NCBI GenBank assembly: GCA_020832285.1
Contig: JAFIFB010000056.1
Location: 1 to 64,000 of the forward strand
DNA: 64,000 nucleotides
Reading direction: 5' to 3'
DNA from: Balneolaceae bacterium
GTDB taxonomy: Bacteria; Bacteroidota; Rhodothermia; Balneolales; Balneolaceae
The position numbers and the translations under genes are program-made. Positions 1 to 6,412 of this stretch are shown piece by piece. How positions within the stretch are numbered: the stretch's first letter is position 1; every line of letters begins with the position of its first letter. The notes under the pieces are model-generated. The model saw nothing but the letters and a program-made list of their open reading frames with translations. It did no database searches and was not told the origin of the DNA.

Positions 1-79
1 CGTCTACATCAATTTTGGTTACTTCCCACTCATCACCAAAATTCAACAGATGCTTAAATAACTTAGAGATTTCACTCAT
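1..79 (-). CDS. N-terminal fragment of a transposase-like protein (ISL3-type?), cut by the window edge
   Basis: An ATG at 79-77 on the minus strand opens a 26-codon frame that runs off the left edge. A purine-rich GAGGAAAA lies just upstream of the start. The short sequence has the form leader helix, then W-E-V-T-K-I-D-V-D, which resembles the start of ISL3-family transposases. Only 26 residues are visible, so the family call is tentative. Inverted-repeat ends of an insertion sequence could not be identified. The neighbouring broken collagen-like gene fits an insertion-disturbed locus. Confidence 0.4.
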   Translation of the reverse strand, partial: MSEISKLFKHLLNFGDEWEVTKIDVD

Positions 80-134
80 TGGATTTTTCCTCAAAAGTAC
101 TACCTCATCTATTTACCCACAAGGTTTCCAGTAG

Positions 135-332
135 AACCTAATTATTTTTGTTTTTATTAATTTAGGGTGCGAAGGGCCAGAAGGTCCACAGGGCCCATCC
201 GGACCGCAAGGTGAACAGGGCGCATCAGGGCCACAGGGGCCGGCAGATATGATTTCCAATGATTTAGATTTCACAGATTATAATACTCTGTACAACAATT
301 TTAAAGACAGGATGCGTGTTATTCAACATTAA
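135..332 (+). pseudogene. Remnant of a collagen-like (Gly-X-Y) lipoprotein
   Basis: The frame reads hydrophobic residues ([12 protein letters not shown]), which look like the end of a lipoprotein signal peptide with its lipobox Cys. Eight Gly-X-Y triplets follow ([24 protein letters not shown]), then a short polar tail to TAA at 330-332. There is no ATG in frame, because TAG at 132-134 closes the frame upstream, so the start is missing. The Gly-X-Y run is far shorter than in functional collagen-like surface proteins. I read it as a decayed or internally deleted lipoprotein gene. A non-standard start (ATT or GTT) cannot be excluded. Confidence 0.55.
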
Positions 333-358
333 ACTTTAGTTGTATTCAGAGTGCTATT

Positions 359-404
359 ACAGAAATCCGGCCGAATGGAGTTTATGGCCGGAGTTCTGTT
401 TTAA
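359..404 (+). terminator. Rho-independent terminator hairpin
   Basis: A 14-bp near-perfect stem joins 359-372 (ACAGAAATCCGGCC) to 386-399 (GGCCGGAGTTCTGT) with one mismatch. The loop is 13 nt and TTTT follows. It lies downstream of the collagen-like remnant and converges on the YjbQ gene end. Confidence 0.7.
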
Positions 405-446
405 TACAAAAATTAATTTGTCAAGACGTTTACCTGTGTTCAAATT

Positions 447-872
447 TCAGGATTCATTTCCCACAACCTGAACTACTACATGGCGTTTACGCGGACGATT
501 ATCGTGATCGAGAATGATAATTTGTTGCCATGTGCCAAGAATACACTTTCCATCACGAAGCGGCACCGTAATTCCGGGTCCCATAAATGTGGAACGGATA
601 TGTGAAAATCCGTTGTCATCGCCCCATGTTTCTGAATGATGTGAACGCATATTTCGGGATGCAAACTCTTCGAGCTTTTCTTTGATGTCCTGAACGAGAG
701 CCGGTTCAAACTCCATTGTTGATACCGATGCGGTTGAACCCACGGTAAACACATGGCAAAATCCTTCTTGGATGCCGCTCTTTTTTACGATGGAGTTTAC
801 TTTTTCGGTAACATCGTGTATATCAGAGTAGCCCTTGGTTTTCAGGTAGATATCTTTTGTATGAATCTTCAT
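447..872 (-). CDS. YjbQ/UPF0047-family protein
   Basis: A 141-residue protein of the YjbQ/UPF0047 family (COG0432), small single-domain proteins. Some members have been reported to have weak thiamine-phosphate synthase activity, but the cellular role is unsettled. The C-terminal half carries the family signature: HHSETWGDDNGFSHIR, then GPGITVPL, then LGTWQQI and a closing V-V-V-Q-V-V-G strand. The ATG at 872 is preferred over a start 24 codons upstream because family members begin near a beta strand like MKIHTKDIYLKTKG. The upstream extension is low-complexity and AT-rich. It stands alone with no obvious operon partner. Confidence 0.85.
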   Translation of the reverse strand: MKIHTKDIYLKTKGYSDIHDVTEKVNSIVKKSGIQEGFCHVFTVGSTASVSTMEFEPALVQDIKEKLEEFASRNMRSHHSETWGDDNGFSHIRSTFMGPGITVPLRDGKCILGTWQQIIILDHDNRPRKRHVVVQVVGNES

Positions 873-1051
873 ATCTGTATTATTTGGATTAAAGTTCAGT
901 GAGTTTAATTCAAGGTAAGTTATTGTATAAAAATACTCATGCATTTAGTCCGGATAACTGATTCAGATATTTTACTCAACAAAGCAAAGCTTTTATCACT
1001 TTGGAAACGTATCTGATTACCTTGAGAATTTCACTTTTTCAGAAGAATATT

Positions 1052-1187
1052 TGTTATGTCAACAATCAAATGACGGGTAAAACCCGCAATGTTTCTCGTT
1101 TTAAAACCCGCGAAATTTCTTATTTGTGTGACTTTTCAGAAAGAAAACATTGCGGGTTTCTTGCGATATTTCAGATTTGACTTGAGA
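1052..1187. repeat. Diverged ~136-bp nested inverted-repeat (MITE-like) element
   Basis: The left end (TGTTATGTCAA) is identical to the left end of the two 134-bp elements at 21972 and 27090. The right end (CAGATTTGAC...) is a weak match to their right end. Inside sits a perfect 15-bp inverted repeat, AAACCCGCAATGTTT at 1080-1094 and its complement at 1145-1159. The inner arms lie 28 nt from each end, almost the same spacing as in the two closer copies, although the arm sequence differs. No coding potential is evident. It lies directly upstream of the presumed trp promoter. Confidence 0.5.
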
Positions 1188-1198
1188 ACGGGTATAAT
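1170..1198 (+). promoter_or_regulatory. Possible promoter of the trp operon
   Basis: TATAAT at 1193-1198 is a consensus -10 box. A poor -35 candidate (TTCAGA, 1170-1175) lies 17 nt upstream; a better TTGACT at 1178 is too close. Transcription would start near 1205, about 47 nt before the leader peptide. The -35 zone falls in the right end of the MITE-like repeat. Promoter rules in this phylum differ from E. coli, so this is only a suggestion. Confidence 0.3.
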
Positions 1199-1251
1199 TT
1201 TTCAATCATTTTTGTTGCATTTCATTTTCCGAACCGATAGTTTCTTAATGA

Positions 1252-1323
1252 ATGAAATCAATAATGATACATACCAATTGGTGGTGGCCCGGCCGAACAT
1301 ATCAGGCAGTGGAATCACTATAA
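1252..1323 (+). CDS. trpL: trp operon leader peptide with three consecutive Trp codons
   Basis: A 23-codon open frame starts at ATG 1252 (a second in-frame ATG lies at 1264) and ends at TAA 1321-1323. Its core reads N-W-W-W-P-G-R, encoded by TGG TGG TGG at 1279-1287. A TGA immediately upstream (1249-1251) fixes the longest start. It lies 73 nt before trpE and is followed by a terminator overlapping the trpE leader. Size, position and Trp clustering match attenuator leader peptides. A ribosome stalled at the Trp codons would leave 1306-1312 free to form the antiterminator. No strong Shine-Dalgarno sequence is seen, as is usual in this phylum. Confidence 0.85.
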   Translation: MKSIMIHTNWWWPGRTYQAVESL

Positions 1324-1384
1324 GTTAATAGTATCATCAAAGAAATTTTTTAACCCACTGCAGTTTTCTGGAGTGGGTTTTTTT
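1306..1384 (+). promoter_or_regulatory. Tryptophan transcription attenuator (antiterminator/terminator)
   Basis: Two mutually exclusive structures are visible. The terminator pairs AACCCACT (1352-1359) with AGTGGGTT (1372-1379), with a short inner CAG/CTG stem, and ends in a seven-T run at 1378-1384. The antiterminator pairs GCAGTGG (1306-1312) with CCACTGC (1355-1361), which includes the left terminator arm. Region 1306-1312 lies about 20 nt past the Trp codons and within reach of a ribosome sitting at the leader stop (1321). Stalling at Trp therefore favours read-through and complete leader translation favours termination. I did not find a strong 1:2 pause hairpin. Confidence 0.85.
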
Positions 1385-1396
1385 ATTTTAGGAACC

Positions 1397-2863
1397 ATGA
1401 ATTTTGAAACTTTTTCGAAACTGGCGGATCAGTACTCTGCAATACCTGTATCACGAAGAATGCTGGCTGATGTGTTGACACCCGTTTCTCTGTTTTTATC
1501 GATCCGTGAAGAAGCAAAATATCCTTTTTTATTTGAATCGGTTGAAGGGGGGGAGCAGCTTGCCCGGTATTCATTTTTGGGATGCAATCCCTATCGAGTT
1601 TTAAGGTTTGATGGTGATACGGTAACGTTAACAGATCAAAATGGTGCTGTTGAAGTATTAGATGATAGTTATTTCGATGCTCTGAATCGCCTCACCACAG
1701 AACATTCAGAACCTAAACTTCCTGACTTACCGCGGCTTACCGGAGGCGCTGTTGGTTTTTCTTCTTACGATACGGTCCGCGAAGTTGAAATACTGCCGGA
1801 TGTTCCGGAATCTGATCTTGACATTCCGGAAGCGATTTGGTCGTTTTATGATGAAGTGTACGCTTTCGATCACGTTAAGCAGCAGATCGTTTTGATGAAA
1901 ACGGTATTTATTGATAAAGAGACCGATCTTCGCAAAGCGTATGATGCAGCGCAGAAATCCCTCAGCAGGATGGAGGAACAGGCTGTTCGGAAAGTTTCCC
2001 TCGGTGGAAGTTTTAAGCTTGATTCATCCAAACTTTCCAGCAATGTGGAAGAGAACCGGTTTCATTCCATGGTGAAAAAAGCCAAAGAATACATTTACGA
2101 AGGTGATATTTTCCAGGTGGTTCTTTCCCAGCGATTTGAAGTTCCGTTTGAGGGCGATAGTTTTACCCTCTATCGTGCACTCAGGATGGTGAATCCCTCA
2201 CCCTACCTGTTTTTTCTCGATTTTGAAGATTTTTCAATGGTCGGATCATCTCCTGAAGTGTTGGTACGTGTCACCGATACAGAAGCACGCCTGTTACCGA
2301 TTGCCGGTACTCGTCCCCGCGGAAAAAACCATGAGGAAGACCTCGCATTTGAGGAGGACCTTAAACACGATCCCAAAGAAATTGCAGAACATATCATGCT
2401 GGTGGATCTGGGCAGAAATGATCTTTCCCGGGTTTGCAAATCGGGAACCGTACATCTTGAAAGAAATCAGTCCATTGAACGGTTTTCCCATGTGATGCAC
2501 ATTGTCTCTGATGTGGTTGGAGAAATTGCCAGTGACAAAACATCTGTTGATGCACTGATGCAGTGCTTCCCAGCCGGAACGGTAAGTGGCGCTCCCAAAA
2601 TTCGTGCCATGGAAATAATCGACGAACTGGAACCGACCAAACGAGGCCCTTACGCCGGAGCCGTGGGCTATTTCGATTTTTCAGGAAATATGGACACCTG
2701 TATTGTGATCCGTACCATGCTGGTAACTGGTAATTCAGTGTACATCCAGGCCGGTGCCGGAATTGTTGCAGACAGCGACCCGGAAAAAGAATTTGAAGAA
2801 ACAAAAAACAAAGCCGGTGCCCTTGTGGAAGCATTGAGCGTGGCTTTGGAAATCACAAATTAA
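1397..2863 (+). CDS. trpE: Anthranilate synthase component I
   Basis: Catalyses, with TrpG, conversion of chorismate and glutamine-derived ammonia to anthranilate, the first committed step of Trp synthesis. It is 488 residues, normal for TrpE. The N-terminal feedback-site motif appears as LFES at residues 45-48. The chorismate-binding domain shows PIAGTRPRG, EIAEHIMLVDLGRND and SGAPKIRAMEI, then a GPYAGAVGY stretch. ATG 1397 is chosen because the longer frame begins with GTG inside the attenuator T-run. It is the first structural gene after the leader and attenuator, so it should respond to charged tRNA-Trp and, through LFES, to free Trp. Confidence 0.97.
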   Translation: MNFETFSKLADQYSAIPVSRRMLADVLTPVSLFLSIREEAKYPFLFESVEGGEQLARYSFLGCNPYRVLRFDGDTVTLTDQNGAVEVLDDSYFDALNRLTTEHSEPKLPDLPRLTGGAVGFSSYDTVREVEILPDVPESDLDIPEAIWSFYDEVYAFDHVKQQIVLMKTVFIDKETDLRKAYDAAQKSLSRMEEQAVRKVSLGGSFKLDSSKLSSNVEENRFHSMVKKAKEYIYEGDIFQVVLSQRFEVPFEGDSFTLYRALRMVNPSPYLFFLDFEDFSMVGSSPEVLVRVTDTEARLLPIAGTRPRGKNHEEDLAFEEDLKHDPKEIAEHIMLVDLGRNDLSRVCKSGTVHLERNQSIERFSHVMHIVSDVVGEIASDKTSVDALMQCFPAGTVSGAPKIRAMEIIDELEPTKRGPYAGAVGYFDFSGNMDTCIVIRTMLVTGNSVYIQAGAGIVADSDPEKEFEETKNKAGALVEALSVALEITN

Positions 2864-2877
2864 TAGATAACAGAATT

Positions 2878-2922
2878 GAGTATCAAGTATCGAGATTCTT
2901 AATACTTGATACTCGATACTCA
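2878..2922. repeat. Palindromic intergenic repeat, copy A (GATACTCGATACT family)
   Basis: GAGTATCAAGTAT at 2878-2890 pairs perfectly with ATACTTGATACTC at 2902-2914, giving a 13-bp stem with an 11-nt loop. The right part (2903-2922) is repeated exactly at 4417-4436. It fills most of the trpE-trpS gap, just upstream of the trpS ATG. Confidence 0.8.
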
Positions 2923-2932
2923 CTACTCAAAC

Positions 2933-3928
2933 ATGAGCAAACAAAAAACAATCCTGTCCGGAATTCAACCTTCAGGAAAACTCCATATAGGAAATTATTT
3001 TGGCGCGATGCGCCAGCACATACGGATGCAACAGGAGGGAGACGCTTTTTATTTTCTGGCAAACTATCACTCTCTTACATCTGTGAATGACGGTGAATTA
3101 CTCAACCAGTATACCATGGATGTGGTTTTGGATTACCTTGCCCTTGGCCTCGATCCCGGGAAATGCACTTTTTTTGCACAGAGCGATGTACCCCAAACCA
3201 CCGAACTTGCCTGGATTCTGGGTTGCCTGACTCCGGTTTCGCTAATGGAAAAAGGTGTAGCATATAAAGATAAGGTTACAAATGGATTGAACCCAAATAT
3301 TGGATTATTTACCTACCCGATTCTTCAGGCAGCCGATATTTTAATCTATCATTCCGATCTGGTTCCGGTGGGAGAAGATCAGAAACAGAACATCGAAATT
3401 GCGCGCGATCTTGCCGGGAAATTAAACAGGGCTTACGACCGGGAACTTCTCACCATTCCCGAAGATTACATCCTGAAAAGTGTGGCCACCGTGCCCGGTA
3501 TCGACGGAAGAAAAATGAGCAAATCTTATGGAAATACAATAGATATCTTTGATGAAGGAAAATCACTTAAGAAAAGGGTGATGTCGATTCAGACCGATTC
3601 TACACTTCTCGAAGACCCCAAAGACCCGGATAATTGCAATGTCTTTGCTCTTATTAAACTCTTTGCCGATGAAGAAAAGATTAATGAAATTGCCGGGAAA
3701 TACCGGGCTGGTGGTTTTGGCTATGGACATGCAAAGAAGGAACTGCTGGGATTGATAAACGATTACTTTGCTGAAGCCCGTGAGCGACGAAAAAAGCTCG
3801 AAAAAGATATGGATTACGTACACGATGTATTGCAGGAAGGCGGCAAAAAAGCCCGCGAACGTTCGGAAACAGTTATGGAACCCATTCGCGAGGCGACTGG
3901 ATTATTTCGGAGTTTTAAATATGAATGA
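2933..3928 (+). CDS. trpS: Tryptophanyl-tRNA synthetase
   Basis: Class Ic aminoacyl-tRNA synthetase that charges tRNA-Trp in the cytoplasm; 331 residues, the usual bacterial length. The HIGH-equivalent is HIGN at residues 18-21 and the KMSKS loop lies near 194-198. ATG 2933 gives the standard MSKQKTILSGIQPSG opening; a longer frame would translate the intergenic repeat. It sits between trpE and trpG, so it lies behind the trp attenuator and would be co-induced when Trp-tRNA is low. A 16-bp hairpin begins at its stop codon. Direct repeats flank the trpS segment, suggesting a later insertion into the operon. Confidence 0.96.
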   Translation: MSKQKTILSGIQPSGKLHIGNYFGAMRQHIRMQQEGDAFYFLANYHSLTSVNDGELLNQYTMDVVLDYLALGLDPGKCTFFAQSDVPQTTELAWILGCLTPVSLMEKGVAYKDKVTNGLNPNIGLFTYPILQAADILIYHSDLVPVGEDQKQNIEIARDLAGKLNRAYDRELLTIPEDYILKSVATVPGIDGRKMSKSYGNTIDIFDEGKSLKKRVMSIQTDSTLLEDPKDPDNCNVFALIKLFADEEKINEIAGKYRAGGFGYGHAKKELLGLINDYFAEARERRKKLEKDMDYVHDVLQEGGKKARERSETVMEPIREATGLFRSFKYE

Positions 3929-3976
3929 GTATCGAGTATCAAGTATCGAGTAATGAGAGTCTTGATACTCGATACT
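3928..3976. repeat. Palindromic intergenic repeat, copy B, at the trpS stop
   Basis: A perfect 16-bp inverted repeat: 3928-3943 (AGTATCGAGTATCAAG) against 3961-3976, with a 17-nt loop. The first base of the stem is the last base of the trpS TGA. It belongs to the same family as copies at 2878 and 4406. It could weaken transcription beyond trpS, but the T-run (3990s) is not directly adjacent. Confidence 0.8.
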
Positions 3977-3981
3977 TGACA

Positions 3982-4332
3982 CTATTCAACTTTTTTAATA
4001 AACGTATAAAGAATTTTTTGAACTTCAATGAGCGATTGGTTGAGTTCTTCAAAACTCTCATCCGCCATATATGAAAGATTTTTAGAAATGAATAATTGTG
4101 TTTCCAGTTCATATGCAGAACCATTTGCAACCTTTAAAAAGCGGGCAAATTCTCTGCTTGATGATCTTCCGGCTCCTTCAGCAATATTCGAAATGATGGA
4201 AACAGTACATCTTCGTATTTGTGATGTCAGTCCATATACTTCATGTTTCGGAAAATTTGATGTTGCTCTATATACAGTTGTGGCCAAATCATCCGATTAC
4301 TGCCAAACAATGAGTTCTTTATAATTATGCAT
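3982..4332 (-). pseudogene. Four-helix-bundle protein (23S rRNA intervening-sequence family), nonsense codon 12
   Basis: From ATG 4332-4330 the frame reads MHNYKELIVWQ, then TAA (4299-4297), then continues SDDLATTVYR... through GLTSQIRRCTVSIISNIAEGAGRSS to a natural stop. Both halves match the small four-helix-bundle family (TIGR02436-like), where a Lys commonly follows W-Q, so an AAA-to-TAA change is likely. The remaining frame could only start at TTG 4287 and would lack helix 1. It is oriented against the trp operon and lies between two palindromic repeats. Function of the family is unknown. Confidence 0.75.
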
Positions 4333-4405
4333 GGTAATTTTATTTATTTGGAAAATGGATTCTGTTTATATGAACCGATTTTTTCAAAATCCTTACAAAA
4401 AAATC

Positions 4406-4436
4406 TCACTACTCACTACTTGATACTCGATACTCA
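4406..4436. repeat. Intergenic repeat, copy C, ending at the trpG start
   Basis: Contains TACTTGATACTCGATACTCA at 4417-4436, an exact 20-bp direct repeat of 2903-2922. It is only a half palindrome. The trpG ATG follows at 4437. The AT-rich 4333-4405 next to it holds no gene that I can see. Confidence 0.75.
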
Positions 4437-5012
4437 ATGATTTTAATCATCGACAACTACGACTCATTCACCTACAACCTGGTACACATTGTGGGCTCGG
4501 AAACCGACGACTATAAAGTTGTAAGAAACGATGCAATCACTGTGGATGAAATCCGGGTATTAAATCCGGACAGAATTTTGATTTCACCCGGACCGGGCCG
4601 CCCGGAGAATGCCGGTATTACTGAGAGGGTGATTGATGAGTTAGGGAAAGAGATTCCGATTTTGGGGGTCTGTCTCGGCCATCAGGCTATTGGACAGGTT
4701 TTTGGAGCTAAAGTGGTTCATGCCCCAAGCCTGATGCATGGGAAAACATCAAACATCTACCATGATGGGAAATCGGTCTTTCGGGATGTGGAAGATGGTT
4801 TTATTGCCACACGTTACCATTCACTGGCCCTTCAGCCCGATACGGTGCCTGATGAACTTGAAGTGAGTGCCCGCACCAATGATGGGGTGATTATGGGAGT
4901 TCGTCATAAAAAGTATCCGATTGAAGGAATTCAGTTTCATCCCGAAAGTATTTTAACAGTTGAAGGTCCCAAAATTGTAAAAAACTGGATGAAGAATGAA
5001 AAATTCGTCTGA
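4437..5012 (+). CDS. trpG: Anthranilate synthase component II (glutamine amidotransferase)
   Basis: Class I glutamine amidotransferase that supplies ammonia to TrpE; 191 residues. The triad is visible as C79 in GVCLGHQ, H168 and E170 in FHPES. The oxyanion-site motif SPGPGRPENAG lies at 50-60. The start ATG abuts repeat copy C. The stop TGA is provided by a TCGTCTGACGA motif belonging to the following repeat region, so the C-terminus may have been set by repeat insertion. It is a stand-alone subunit, not fused to trpD. A pabA role in folate synthesis could be shared, since no other amidotransferase of this type is in the window. Confidence 0.95.
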   Translation: MILIIDNYDSFTYNLVHIVGSETDDYKVVRNDAITVDEIRVLNPDRILISPGPGRPENAGITERVIDELGKEIPILGVCLGHQAIGQVFGAKVVHAPSLMHGKTSNIYHDGKSVFRDVEDGFIATRYHSLALQPDTVPDELEVSARTNDGVIMGVRHKKYPIEGIQFHPESILTVEGPKIVKNWMKNEKFV

Positions 5013-5026
5013 CGATGCATACCCAA

Positions 5027-5183
5027 TTCGGCTGACGACTGAGGTCCAAATAGAATTGGGGGCAGTTAATGTTCAAGTCGTCTGAGGAATCGTTCATTGA
5101 TAGCAAGAAATTCGACAGCCGACTGGTTTGGTGTCAATTTGATAGTTTGATATTCAAAAAAGTCGGCAGTCGAGGGTAATTAG
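5027..5183. repeat. Tandem intergenic repeat, unit 1 (~157 bp)
   Basis: First of two head-to-tail diverged units filling the trpG-trpD gap. Shared blocks are CTGACGACTGAGGT, AAGTCGTCTGA, AAGAAATTCGACAGCC and AGTTTGATATTCAAAAA. In this unit GCCGAC pairs with GTCGGC across about 40 nt. No open frame of note was found. Confidence 0.75.
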
Positions 5184-5336
5184 TTCGTCTGACGACTGAG
5201 GTTCCGATTGACTTGAAGACCATGAATGCTTAAGTCGTCTGACGAATCGTTTATTGTTAGGAAGAAATTCGACAGCCGGCTGGTTTGGAATCAAATGAGT
5301 AGTTTGATATTCAAAAAGCCGGCAGTCAATGGGTAT
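5184..5336. repeat. Tandem intergenic repeat, unit 2 (~153 bp)
   Basis: Second unit, with the same ordered blocks as unit 1. Here the equivalent arms are GCCGGC and GCCGGC, so the A-T pair of unit 1 is a G-C pair: a compensatory change that preserves pairing. It ends about 35 nt before the trpD GTG. The 11-bp quasi-palindrome TCGTCTGACGA recurs in both units. Confidence 0.75.
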
Positions 5337-5371
5337 AGATATAATATTTTATAATTAAACCACAAAACAAA

Positions 5372-6412
5372 GTGTCAAAATCATTTACAGAAGTTTTAGA
5401 GATTATTTCGAGGCAGCAAAATCTAACTGCTGATGAAGCTTCGTTTGCCATGCAGAAGATTCTTACCGGTGAAGTTTCCAATGAAGAAGTCGCCGCTTTT
5501 TTAATCGGGATGCGGACGAAAGGGGAGACCATCACCGAACTCACGGCGTTTGTGAAAGAGATGAAACAGGTGGCTGTAAAAGTAGAAGTAGACACCAAAC
5601 ATGCTGTGGATCTCTGTGGAACGGGAGGGGATAAATCGGGCACGTTCAACATCTCAACCGCTGCGATGTTTGTGGTGGCTGGTGCAGGAGTCCCTGTCTT
5701 AAAGCACGGCAACCGGAGTGTATCGAGTAAAAGCGGAAGTTATGATGTTTTGGAAAGCCTCGGCGCAGTGCCCAACCTTCAAAAAGAGCAGGTTGAAGAA
5801 CTCTTCAATGAAACACAAATGGCTTTCATGTTTGCCCCCAATTTTCATCCGGCAATGCGATTTGTGATGCCTGCCCGGCGTGCACTAAAAATGAGAACCT
5901 TTTTTAACATGCTGGGCCCGCTACTGAATCCCGCCGATGTGAAATGCCAGGTGGTGGGTGCATTTAGTAAAGATGCTGCTTCTGCAATGATCCAGATACT
6001 TGGCAATCTTCAAACAGAAAGTGCATTTACGGTGAGTGCCCACGATGGCCTTGATGAAGTTAGCCTAACCTCACAAAGTGAAATATTTGAACTGAAAACC
6101 AATCTTTCAGGCAATTCAATCACTTTTGACCCGGATTCACTGGGTTACAGGAAGGTGAACCCGGAAGAACTAAAAGGCGGAGACGCAGATCACAATGCTG
6201 AAATTATTCGAAACATCGTTGAGGGTAAAGCCACTGCTGCACAAAAAAATATCACGGAACTAAACGCTGCATTTGCCATCCGGGCATCCAATATAACGGA
6301 TAGTCTTGAAACGGCTAAAGAGATGGCAGGAGATAGCTTAAACTCTGGTCAGGCGCGATTAAAGCTGGATCTGTTTATCTCGGAATCACAAAAAATAGCC
6401 GGATCAAAATAA
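5372..6412 (+). CDS. trpD: Anthranilate phosphoribosyltransferase
   Basis: Transfers phosphoribosyl from PRPP to anthranilate, the second Trp-pathway step. It is 346 residues, full length. The PRPP/metal motif GTGGD is at residues 83-87 and KHGNR at 111-115, followed by S-V-S-S-K-S-G. Start is GTG at 5372; an upstream ATG in frame is absent. It follows the tandem repeat region and overlaps trpC by one base (TAATG). The N-terminal helical domain is intact and it is not fused to an amidotransferase. Confidence 0.95.
   Translation: MSKSFTEVLEIISRQQNLTADEASFAMQKILTGEVSNEEVAAFLIGMRTKGETITELTAFVKEMKQVAVKVEVDTKHAVDLCGTGGDKSGTFNISTAAMFVVAGAGVPVLKHGNRSVSSKSGSYDVLESLGAVPNLQKEQVEELFNETQMAFMFAPNFHPAMRFVMPARRALKMRTFFNMLGPLLNPADVKCQVVGAFSKDAASAMIQILGNLQTESAFTVSAHDGLDEVSLTSQSEIFELKTNLSGNSITFDPDSLGYRKVNPEELKGGDADHNAEIIRNIVEGKATAAQKNITELNAAFAIRASNITDSLETAKEMAGDSLNSGQARLKLDLFISESQKIAGSK

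Noticed and set aside
1089-1328. A 79-codon open frame over the trp leader region
   Set aside because: It is in a different frame from the Trp-rich leader, spans the inverted repeat and has no family resemblance. The leader peptide at 1252-1323 explains the region better.
2394-2834. Long minus-strand frame within trpE
   Set aside because: It lies opposite a well-supported trpE and shows no family-like motif; antisense shadow.
5013-5371. Possible CRISPR-like array between trpG and trpD
   Set aside because: Only two ~155-bp units exist, they are diverged, and there are no short repeats with unique spacers.
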